This document shows, one piece after another, positions 44,107-51,201 of a stretch of DNA of 64,000 nt (positions are counted from its first letter, which is position 1; every line of letters starts with the position of its first letter). Source of the DNA: Actinomadura darangshiensis (GTDB taxonomy: Bacteria; Actinomycetota; Actinomycetes; Streptosporangiales; Streptosporangiaceae); contig NZ_SMKY01000001.1 of assembly GCF_004349235.1 (NCBI RefSeq), forward strand, positions 55,265 through 119,264, read 5' to 3'. The translations under genes were made by a program, and so were the position numbers. The notes under the pieces are model-generated. The model had not been told where the DNA came from. It was given only the letters and a program-made list of their open reading frames with translations, and made no database searches.

Positions 44107-44526
44107 TCAGGCGGGGACGAAGTAGGGGAGCCGGAGGTCGCCGCCGACCCGGCGGAACGACACGCGGACGGGCAGGTCGGCGCGCAGGTCGTCCGGCGCG
44201 GCGTCGATGATGTTGGTCAGCATCTGGTAGCCCTCGTCGAGGGTCACGATCGCTGCGGCGTACGGCGGATCGAACGCGGGCGTGACCGGCCGGTGGACGA
44301 CGGTCCAGCTGTAGAGCGTCCCGCGTCCGGCGCTCGCCTCCCAGACCTGCCCGCGGGCCAGGCATCCGCGGCAGTGCTCGCTGGGCGGGAAGGTGATGGC
44401 GCGGCACCGCGCGCAGCGCTGGAACAGCAGCTCTCCACGCGCGCAGCCGTCCCAGAACGGGGCGGTCACCTCGCTCGGGACGGCGTGCGGAACTTCGCGG
44501 GTCTGCGCCCGCAGCCGGGTCGTCAT
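44107..44526 (-). CDS. OB-fold/zinc-ribbon DUF35 protein (ChsH2-DUF35-like)
   Basis: A 139-residue protein with an N-terminal rubredoxin-like zinc ribbon (CARCRAITFPPSEHCRGC, two Cys-x2-Cys pairs) and a C-terminal OB fold (GTLYSWTVVHRPVTPAFDPP, YAAAIVTLDEGYQMLTNIID). DUF35 proteins bind thiolase-fold partners and help hold acyl-CoA. Its start overlaps the stop of the thiolase-like gene (ATGA), as expected for a complex made in fixed ratio. The pairing is like Ltp2 with the DUF35 domain of ChsH2 in steroid side-chain degradation. Confidence 0.88.
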   Translation of the reverse strand: MTTRLRAQTREVPHAVPSEVTAPFWDGCARGELLFQRCARCRAITFPPSEHCRGCLARGQVWEASAGRGTLYSWTVVHRPVTPAFDPPYAAAIVTLDEGYQMLTNIIDAAPDDLRADLPVRVSFRRVGGDLRLPYFVPA

Positions 44527-45686
44527 GGCAGGTCGTCTCCCAACAGGATCACGCCGGTGAACAGGGCGCCGGCTCCGCCGGTCGTGCACAGCGCGACATG
44601 CGCGCCAGGGACCTGGAGCGGCCCGGCGTCGCCGCGCAGCTGCTGCACCCCGCGGATCACGCGCTGCATCATCTGCGGGTTCGCGCCCGCGTGGCTGAAC
44701 GACATCAGGCCGCCGTCGGTGGTGACCGGGTGGCTGCCGGTCAGCTCGATGCGGCCGTCCTCGACGAACGGCCCGCCCTCCCCCTCGGGGCAGAAGCGCA
44801 TCGCCTCCAGCTGGCGGATGATCTCGAACGAGAACGGGTCGTACAGCTCCAGCACATCGACGTCGTCGCGCTCGATGCCCGCCTGCCGGAACGCGAGGTC
44901 CGCCGCGCGGCGGCCGGCCCACCCGTTGGACGGTGCGTCGCGCCGGCCGCGCAGGTCGAAGCTCGGCGGGAACTGGTAGGACGGGCCGAAGAAGTCGACT
45001 CCGGCGCCGAGCACGTGCACCGGGTCGCGGCGCAGGGACCCGGCGCGCTCGGCCGTGGTGACGACGGCGGCGCAACCGCCCTCCGACGTCATGGCGCAGT
45101 CGAGGAGGTGGAAGGGCTCGGCGATGGGGCGGGACGCGGTGATGTCCGCGGGCTTGAAGGGGCCCCTTCCCCGGTAGATCGCCTCCGGGTTGCGGTCGCC
45201 GTTGTTGCGGATCGTGGCCGCCACCCGCGACAGCTGCTCCCGCGTCGTCCCGAAGACCTCCATGTGGCGGCGGGCGATGAGCGCGAACTCGGCGGCGGTG
45301 AACATGCCCCAGGGGGCGACGAACTCGTTCTCCGGACGGGTCCACGGCGCGGTCGCCGCACGGTCGGTGTAGCTCCCGGCCTGCGCGGCCACCAGGACGA
45401 CCACCTCCGCATAGCCCTTCTCGACGGCGGCCGCGGCCTCGGCGAACATGCCGGCGCCGAAGTCCTGGCCCTGCCAGGCGGGCCCGACGCCGAGGTCGTA
45501 GATCAGGGACGTGCTGTCGGCCATGGCACTGACGCCGTCGACGTCGGACAGGGCCAGCCCGGCGTCGTCCAGTGCGCCGAGGACCGCCTTGACCATGAGG
45601 CTGCGGGAGGTCTCCTCCTCCAGGCGGCGCGCCTGCCGGGTGTTGTGCACCCCGGCGATGACGGCCCGGCGGTTCGATGCCCTCAC
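44523..45686 (-). CDS. Thiolase-fold protein of the SCP2/Ltp2 type, likely retro-aldolase
   Basis: A 387-residue thiolase-fold protein: RRAVIAGVHNTRQARRLEEE, LGALDDAGLALSDVDGVSAM, EVVVLVAAQAGSY, LDCAMTSEGGCAAVVTTAER, DVLELYDPFSFEIIRQLEAM and LCTTGGAGALFTGVILLG. Where thiolases have their acyl-accepting cysteine this protein reads DFGAGMFAEAAAAV, so it cannot carry out ordinary thiolysis. That pattern and the overlapping DUF35 gene match Ltp2-type aldolases that split beta-hydroxyacyl-CoA. The C-terminal thiolase cysteine (LCTTGG) is kept. The substrate is unknown. It leads a five-gene operon with a CTAATAGT motif in its promoter. Confidence 0.85.
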   Translation of the reverse strand: MRASNRRAVIAGVHNTRQARRLEEETSRSLMVKAVLGALDDAGLALSDVDGVSAMADSTSLIYDLGVGPAWQGQDFGAGMFAEAAAAVEKGYAEVVVLVAAQAGSYTDRAATAPWTRPENEFVAPWGMFTAAEFALIARRHMEVFGTTREQLSRVAATIRNNGDRNPEAIYRGRGPFKPADITASRPIAEPFHLLDCAMTSEGGCAAVVTTAERAGSLRRDPVHVLGAGVDFFGPSYQFPPSFDLRGRRDAPSNGWAGRRAADLAFRQAGIERDDVDVLELYDPFSFEIIRQLEAMRFCPEGEGGPFVEDGRIELTGSHPVTTDGGLMSFSHAGANPQMMQRVIRGVQQLRGDAGPLQVPGAHVALCTTGGAGALFTGVILLGDDLP

Positions 45687-45734
45687 TCGGTGCTCCTAGG
45701 GGGTCGAGCCATGTGCGTCAGATCACTCACACCT

Positions 45735-45751
45735 GTGCACTATTAGACTTA
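45735..45751 (-). promoter_or_regulatory. CTAATAGT promoter motif, copy 1 (thiolase operon)
   Basis: Read on the minus strand this is TAAGTCTAATAGTGCAC, ending 48 bp before the thiolase-fold start. It shares CTAATAGT plus flanking bases with 45814-45828 and 50950-50965, each oriented toward its gene. It could be a -10 box or an operator for the nearby PadR regulator. Confidence 0.5.
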
Positions 45752-45813
45752 CGAATATCGTGACTGTCAACGTAGATCTGGTACATCAGCGGCCTTTGTG
45801 TGACCATCTTCAG

Positions 45814-45828
45814 AGACTAATAGTTCAC
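45814..45828 (+). promoter_or_regulatory. CTAATAGT promoter motif, copy 2 (acyl-CoA synthetase)
   Basis: AGACTAATAGTTCAC lies 30 bp before the acyl-CoA synthetase ATG. Against copy 1 read in its own direction it matches at 13 of 15 positions, so the two form an inverted pair across the divergent promoter region. Confidence 0.5.
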
Positions 45829-45858
45829 TGTGGCTCGGGTGGGAGCCAGGGAGGTCGC

Positions 45859-47382
45859 ATGACCATCCGCCTGATCCTGGACATGGCGGCGCAGGCCGGG
45901 GCCGGCCGCACGGCCCTGGTGCCCGGCACCGGCGACCCGGTGACCTTCGGCGGCCTCGCCGCGCTGGCCGACGCCGGAAGCGCGCTGCTGACGCGCCTCG
46001 GCGGCCGCACCCTGGCGTTCATCGGCGCCAACTCCCCGGCGGTGCCCGCGCTGCTGTTCGCCGCCGCCGGCGCCGGCGTCCCGTTCGCGCCGCTCAACTA
46101 CCGCCTGGCCGACCCGTCCCTGCGGGAGCTGATCGCCCGCCTCGACGCGCCCGTCCTCGTCACCGACCCGTCCCACCGCGTCGAACCGCCCGGCGACGCC
46201 GTCGCGTCGTTCACCACGCGCGAGTGGCTCGACCTCGCCGCGGACGCGTCCGCGGCGCCCGGCCCCGCGGAGGCGTCCGAGACGAGCCCCGCGGTCCTGC
46301 TGTTCACCAGCGGCACGACGTCGGCGCCGAAATGCGCCGTCCTGCGGCACTCGAACCTGCTCTCGTACGTCCTCGGAACCGTCGAGTTCGGCGCGGCGGC
46401 GGAGAGCGACTGCGCGCTGCTGAGCGTCCCGCCGTACCACGTCGCCGGGATCGGCGCCGTCCTCACCAACGCCTACGCCGGCCGGAAGGTCGCCTACCTG
46501 GCGGACTTCATGCCGGAGGGGTGGCTCGACGCGGTCCGGACCCGGCGGGTGAGCCACGCCATGGTGGTGCCGACGATGCTGGCCCGGATCGTGGAGCACC
46601 TCGGGGACCGCCCGGCGGACTGCCCGAGCCTCACGTCGCTCGCCTACGGCGGAGCCCGGATGCCGCTGCCGGTGCTCACGCGGGCACTGGAGGCGTTCCC
46701 CTCGACCGGGTTCGTCAACGCCTACGGCCTCACCGAGACCAGCTCGACGATCGCGGTCCTCGGGCCCGGCGACCACCGTGCGGCGGCGGCGTCCGGGGAG
46801 CCGCACCGCCTCGGCTCGGCGGGCCGCCTGGTCCCGGGCATCGAGGCGCAGATCCGCGGCGAGGACGGCCGCGAGGCGCCCGGCGGCACGGTCGGCGAGC
46901 TGTGGGTCCGGGGGCCGCAGGTGTCCGGCGAGTACGCCGGGCTCGGTTCCGTGCTGGACGCCGACGGGTGGTTCCCGACCCGCGACCTCGCCCGCCTCGA
47001 CGAGGAGGGCTACCTGTTCCTGGCGGGACGCGCGGACGACACGATCATCCGCGGCGGCGAGAACATCGCGCCCGCCGAGATCGAGGACGTCCTGCTCCTG
47101 CACGACGCCGTCCGCGAAGCCGCCGTCGTCGGAGTGGCCGACCCCGACTGGGGAGAGCGTCTGGTGGCCGTCGTCGTCCCCGCCGGACCGGCCGTGCCCG
47201 GCGGGGAAGACCTCGGGGCGGAGCTGCGCGCCTTCGTCCGCTCCCGGTTGCGCGGCTCCCGGACGCCCGACGAGGTCGTCTTCCGCGGCGAGCTGCCCTA
47301 CACCCAGACGGGCAAGCTCCTGCGCCGCGAGATCATCGCCGCCCTGGCGGCCGGGCTCGGCTCGCCCACGCACGCCTCATGA
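45859..47382 (+). CDS. Acyl-CoA synthetase (class I adenylate-forming)
   Basis: A 507-residue ligase: LLFTSGTTSAPKCAVLRHSN (phosphate loop, with cysteine replacing the usual glycine after PK), FVNAYGLTETSSTIAVLGPG, DDTIIRGGENIAPAEIEDVL and the lysine loop TQTGKLLRREIIAAL. It should convert the pathway's free acid to its CoA thioester, the entry step for the CoA-linked enzymes on either side. ATG 45859 with GGGAGG was chosen; the longer frame from 45760 would cover the promoter motif. It is divergent from the thiolase operon and coupled to a small downstream gene. Confidence 0.88.
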   Translation: MTIRLILDMAAQAGAGRTALVPGTGDPVTFGGLAALADAGSALLTRLGGRTLAFIGANSPAVPALLFAAAGAGVPFAPLNYRLADPSLRELIARLDAPVLVTDPSHRVEPPGDAVASFTTREWLDLAADASAAPGPAEASETSPAVLLFTSGTTSAPKCAVLRHSNLLSYVLGTVEFGAAAESDCALLSVPPYHVAGIGAVLTNAYAGRKVAYLADFMPEGWLDAVRTRRVSHAMVVPTMLARIVEHLGDRPADCPSLTSLAYGGARMPLPVLTRALEAFPSTGFVNAYGLTETSSTIAVLGPGDHRAAAASGEPHRLGSAGRLVPGIEAQIRGEDGREAPGGTVGELWVRGPQVSGEYAGLGSVLDADGWFPTRDLARLDEEGYLFLAGRADDTIIRGGENIAPAEIEDVLLLHDAVREAAVVGVADPDWGERLVAVVVPAGPAVPGGEDLGAELRAFVRSRLRGSRTPDEVVFRGELPYTQTGKLLRREIIAALAAGLGSPTHAS

Positions 47383-47414
47383 CCGCAGATGTCGAACACG
47401 GACAGGAGAGAGCG

Positions 47415-47732
47415 TTGACCGACACCATCATCAAGCCCGGTACCCGCCTGCACAGCCAGGTGTGCGGCACCGGCGTCATCGTCGTCCGGCCCGGCTCGCC
47501 GGGCCTCGACCTGCGGTGCGGCGGTGTCCCCATGTCCGCGTCGGCCGACCGCGCGATGGCCGGCGAGCCGCGGAGCCCGTTCGACGGAGGGTCGCTGCTG
47601 GGCAAGCGGTACACCCATCCGGACGACGACTCCCTTGAGCTGCTGGTGACCAGCCCCGGGGCGGGCACGCTGTCCGACGGCGACACCCCGCTCGTGGTGA
47701 AGGAGGCCAAGCCGCTCCCCGCGAGCGACTGA
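47415..47732 (+). CDS. Small conserved protein linked to CoA catabolic genes
   Basis: A 105-residue protein: KPGTRLHSQVCGTGVIVVRP, LDLRCGGVPM, GGSLLGKRYTHPDDDSLELL, LVVKEAKPLPASD. No motif of known function; I recall similar short proteins beside acyl-CoA synthetases in actinomycetes. The TTG at 47415 has AGGAG six bases upstream; ATG 47379, overlapping the synthetase stop as ATGA, is the alternative and would add 12 residues. It is probably co-transcribed with the synthetase. Confidence 0.65.
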   Translation: MTDTIIKPGTRLHSQVCGTGVIVVRPGSPGLDLRCGGVPMSASADRAMAGEPRSPFDGGSLLGKRYTHPDDDSLELLVTSPGAGTLSDGDTPLVVKEAKPLPASD

Positions 47733-47748
47733 CCCACGGCGAGGAGCG

Positions 47749-48483
47749 TCACTCCTCGGGCCGCGCCCGGGGCCGCAGGGACGTCTTCGGATGGTCGGCG
47801 TACTGCTGGTACGCGTCCCCCAGGTTCCAGGCGATGTCGTCGCGCAACTGCCGGATGTTGGACATCTCGGCGTGCAGCGAACGCAGGGTGTACGCGGTCA
47901 CCGCCTGCGGATAGTTCGACATCGGCTCGTCCAGCAGCCCGAGCTCCCTGCCCCTGCTCTGCGCCCACATCAGCTCGTCGATCGACTTCTGGACGGTCTC
48001 CAGGTAGCGGTCGACGGCGTCGAGGATCGAGGCCGGCTCGGTGTCCCCGGCCAGCCAGATCTTGAGCATCAGCGGATGCTTGGTCATCACCGGCTCGTCC
48101 CCCGGCAGGGCCTCCGCCCACGCGCGCAGCCTCCGCTCCCCCCGGGCGGTCGACTCGTAGACCGTCATCTTGCGCTTGCCGACGTGGATGGTGCGCTCGG
48201 CGGCCATCCCGTGCTCGATCAGCCGCGCCAGCTCCCGCCGGATGTGGCTGACGGCCGGGGCCCAGTAGAAGTGCCCGACCGTGTGCTGGGAGCGCACCTT
48301 GATCTCGCCCGCGGTGAGCGACTCGTCGGTGACCACGAGCACGCCGAGGACGAGGTACGCGGTCGTCGGCAGATCCGGGTAGCCGGCATCGGACGCGGGC
48401 GGCTCCTCCCGCCGCGCGGCGTCCTCGTCCGTCCCCCGCGATGCCCCGTGTCCCACGTCGTCGTTCCCGCCGGTCGCCGTCAT
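47749..48483 (-). CDS. PadR-family transcriptional regulator
   Basis: A 244-residue regulator. After a roughly 35-residue charged tail the PadR winged helix begins: TAYLVLGVLVVTDESLTAGE, IKVRSQHTVGHFYWAPAVSH, IRRELARLIEHGMAAERTIH. The C-terminal half is helical (ILDAVDRYLETVQKSIDELM), as in the longer PadR proteins. PadR proteins repress catabolic genes until an aromatic or CoA ligand binds. It lies 37 bp downstream of the CoA-transferase on the same strand, between two transcription units that share the CTAATAGT motif, and is the natural candidate to bind it. Confidence 0.85.
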   Translation of the reverse strand: MTATGGNDDVGHGASRGTDEDAARREEPPASDAGYPDLPTTAYLVLGVLVVTDESLTAGEIKVRSQHTVGHFYWAPAVSHIRRELARLIEHGMAAERTIHVGKRKMTVYESTARGERRLRAWAEALPGDEPVMTKHPLMLKIWLAGDTEPASILDAVDRYLETVQKSIDELMWAQSRGRELGLLDEPMSNYPQAVTAYTLRSLHAEMSNIRQLRDDIAWNLGDAYQQYADHPKTSLRPRARPEE

Positions 48484-48520
48484 CCTGCGAGCGATCGTAG
48501 CCGTGGCCGGAAGCCCGCCG

Positions 48521-50908
48521 TCACAGGCCGGCGGGCCGGTCGCCGATGATCCCGTCCGCCGCCAGGGCCGCGATCTCGCGCTCGCCGAGACCGAGCTCCG
48601 CCAGGACCTCGCGGTTGTGCCGGCCGAAGAGCGGAGCCCCGCTCCGCACCCACCCGGAGGGCGCGGTCCGGGACCGGAAGGGCAGCCCCGTCGAGCGGAA
48701 CCCGCCCGCCACCGGATGCCGGACGTGCTCCCAGAACCCGCGGGCGCGCAGGTGCTCGTCGTCCGGCAGCTCGCTCGCCGGCGTCACCCGCGCGGCCGGG
48801 ACGCCCGCCGCCCGGAGCGCCGCAACGGCGGACCCGACGTCCCTGCCCGCCACCCAGGAGCCGATGGCCTCGTCGACCTGCGCGGCGCGGGCTTCCCGGC
48901 CGGGGCGGGTCGCCAGGCCGGGATCGTCCGCGAGGTCGGGACGGCCGATGGCGGCGGCGAGCGAGGGCCACTGCGCGTCGTCCGTCACGGCGATCGCCGC
49001 CCACTCGTCGGCCCCGGCCGTCCGGTACACGCCCTGGGGCGAGGCGCCCGGCCCGCGATTGCCGTCGCGGCGCAGGGTGACGCCGCGGACGGTGTGCTCC
49101 AGCAGCGCCTCGGCCGCCACGTTGAGAGCCGCCTCGACCATGGTCCCCTCGACGTGCACTCCCCGTCCGGTGGCGTCGCGGCTCTCCAGCGCGATCACCG
49201 CCGCGAAGGCCGCGTGGACGCCGGCCGCCGGGTCGCAGACCCCGCGGGGGATGATCGGCGGGCCGTCCGGGTGCCCCGTCATCCACGCCATGCCGCTCGC
49301 CTGCTCCATCGTCTGGGCGAAGCCGACCCTGTCCCGCCAGGGGCCGTCGAGGCCGAAGGCGGGCATCCGCACCATGCACGCCCGGGAGCTCGCGTCCGAC
49401 ACGTCCGGCCACTCCAGCCCGAAGTTCGCCATGACGCGCGGGGAGAAGTTCTCGACGACCAGGTCACTGCCCTCGATGAGCCTCAGCGCGACCTCCCGCG
49501 CCCGGGGATGGCCCAGTTCCAGGCCGATCGCGCGCTTGTCGTTGTTGCTCGCGAGGAAGACCGATCCCCACTCCCACCACTGGTCGACGGTCGGCGGGCG
49601 TCCGCCGGAGAACCGCATGCCGTCCGGGCGCCGCAGGCCCTCGATCTTGACCACGTCCGCGCCGAACGCCGCCAGGAGCTGGGTGGCGGTCGGACCGGCC
49701 CAGAAGGCGGTGAAGTCGGCGACCCGCACCCCGTGCAGCGGGCGCTGGTCCACCGGCGCGCCCGGCCGGGCGGTACGCTCGCGCACCAGCCAGCGCACCT
49801 CGCCGGTGTCGCGGCCCAGCTCGGGCACCGCCCCCGGCGGGGACGCCTCGAACGCGCTGGTGCGGTACGGGACCCGCGGCTGGAGATGGCCGAGCGAGTT
49901 CTTGACGAAGACGCCGCGCTCGCGGAACTGGTCGATGTCGGCCAGCGTCTCCGGTGTCCCGATCGGGGCCACCGGGATCCGCAGCGCGGACGCGAGATCC
50001 ACGATCTCCGCCGTGGTGCGGACGGCGGCCCAGCCGTGCACCATCTCCAGGAACTCCTCGCGCCGCCGGATCCGGCCCGCGAACGACGCCAGGTCGGCGT
50101 CGTCGAGGAGATCCGCGCGGTCGATCAGGACGAGGAAGTCCGCGAACTGCTGCGCGGTGATCGTGCAGAAGCCGACGAGGCCGTCGGCGGTCGGCACGAT
50201 CGACGGCATCTCCAGGCTCCGGCCCGCCGCCGGAGCGTCCTCGCCGAGCACCTCGGCGAGGACGGCGCCGAGGCCGCCCATGGTGACGGCCATCGCCTCG
50301 AAGACCGACACGTCGAACTCGTCCCCCCGGCCGGTGCGCCTGAGGCGGCGGATCCCGGCGGCGGCGGCGAAGCCGGCGTACGCGCCCGCCACCCACTCGC
50401 CGACCCTGCCGCCTGCCTGCAGCGGCTCCTGGCCGGGCCAGCCGCGGCCCTGGATCGACCCGCACAGCGCCTGGAGGATGAACTCGTTGGCCTGGACGCC
50501 CTGGTCGACGTAGGGGCCCTCGGTGCCGAACGGCGTGATGCTGACGACGACGGCCTCGGCGCCGGGGGGCGGCAGGGACCGCACCCGCGCCAGATCCCAG
50601 CCGCCCGTCCCGTCGACGATCACGACGTCCGCGCCGCGGACCAGGTCGCGGGCGGCCGGCGGCTCCACCCCGTCCGAGACGACCGACCGCTTGCCCGCCG
50701 CCAGGAACTGGAACAGGGGCGCGTGCTCGCCCGGGCCGAGGACGAGGTCCCCCGACGCGCTCCACGTGCGCAGCGGGTCGCCGTCCGCCGGCTCCAGCTT
50801 CACGACCTGCGCACCGGCGTCGACGAGCAGCTTTCCGCAGTAGGCGCCCGGGATGTTCCCGGTGCACTCCAGGACACGGACATCAGCGAGCGGGAGGTGA
50901 CGGGGCAT
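48521..50908 (-). CDS. Tandem family III CoA-transferase (CaiB/BaiF, two domains)
   Basis: A 795-residue protein made of two CaiB-type units. The first (about 1-370) has VRVLECTGNIPGAYCGKLLV, DAGAQVVKLEPADGDPLRTW and GRGDEFDVSVFEAMAV. The second (about 390-795) has VRVADFTAFWAGPTATQLLA, FGADVVKIEGLRRPDGMRFS, GIGLELGHPRAREVALRLIE-like (AIGLELGHPRAREVAL) and GRGVHVEGTMVEAALN. Family III enzymes move CoA between acids through an aspartyl-CoA intermediate. In both halves my alignment puts Glu (FEA, VEA) where the catalytic Asp is usual. Such fusions recur in actinomycete catabolic loci. Copy 3 of the CTAATAGT motif precedes the gene. Confidence 0.88.
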   Translation of the reverse strand: MPRHLPLADVRVLECTGNIPGAYCGKLLVDAGAQVVKLEPADGDPLRTWSASGDLVLGPGEHAPLFQFLAAGKRSVVSDGVEPPAARDLVRGADVVIVDGTGGWDLARVRSLPPPGAEAVVVSITPFGTEGPYVDQGVQANEFILQALCGSIQGRGWPGQEPLQAGGRVGEWVAGAYAGFAAAAGIRRLRRTGRGDEFDVSVFEAMAVTMGGLGAVLAEVLGEDAPAAGRSLEMPSIVPTADGLVGFCTITAQQFADFLVLIDRADLLDDADLASFAGRIRRREEFLEMVHGWAAVRTTAEIVDLASALRIPVAPIGTPETLADIDQFRERGVFVKNSLGHLQPRVPYRTSAFEASPPGAVPELGRDTGEVRWLVRERTARPGAPVDQRPLHGVRVADFTAFWAGPTATQLLAAFGADVVKIEGLRRPDGMRFSGGRPPTVDQWWEWGSVFLASNNDKRAIGLELGHPRAREVALRLIEGSDLVVENFSPRVMANFGLEWPDVSDASSRACMVRMPAFGLDGPWRDRVGFAQTMEQASGMAWMTGHPDGPPIIPRGVCDPAAGVHAAFAAVIALESRDATGRGVHVEGTMVEAALNVAAEALLEHTVRGVTLRRDGNRGPGASPQGVYRTAGADEWAAIAVTDDAQWPSLAAAIGRPDLADDPGLATRPGREARAAQVDEAIGSWVAGRDVGSAVAALRAAGVPAARVTPASELPDDEHLRARGFWEHVRHPVAGGFRSTGLPFRSRTAPSGWVRSGAPLFGRHNREVLAELGLGEREIAALAADGIIGDRPAGL

Positions 50909-50949
50909 CGAATCCTCACAACGTCGATGTGGCCTAGGTCTCGATCACG

Positions 50950-50965
50950 TAGGACTATTAGATAT
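50950..50965 (-). promoter_or_regulatory. CTAATAGT promoter motif, copy 3 (CoA-transferase)
   Basis: Read on the minus strand as ATATCTAATAGTCCTA, 41 bp before the CoA-transferase start. The shared core CTAATAGT and similar distance link this gene to the thiolase operon and the acyl-CoA synthetase. The rest of the 293-bp gap to the next gene shows no other clear feature. Confidence 0.5.
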
Positions 50966-51201
50966 CGGGAACAGGAGAGCTACAAGAGCACAAGACGGGA
51001 CATCGTTGGCGTACGCGCAGGTAAGTGAGTCCTAACCGGGGGTCTGGCAGCGGACTAATCGTCCGAGATTCTCGGACGCCGACACCCTCGGTCGGGCGCC
51101 TCAGCAGGATGGACGGGGTGGGATGCGATCGGGCGGAACCGATCACGCGGGCGGGTCGTCGCATGGTTTCGTGGTCGTCGAAGATCAGGGACGAGGGCGC
51201 G

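Noticed and set aside
44523..45686. Ordinary acetyl-CoA acetyltransferase
   Set aside because: The acyl-accepting cysteine is not present where thiolases have it, and a DUF35 gene overlaps it.
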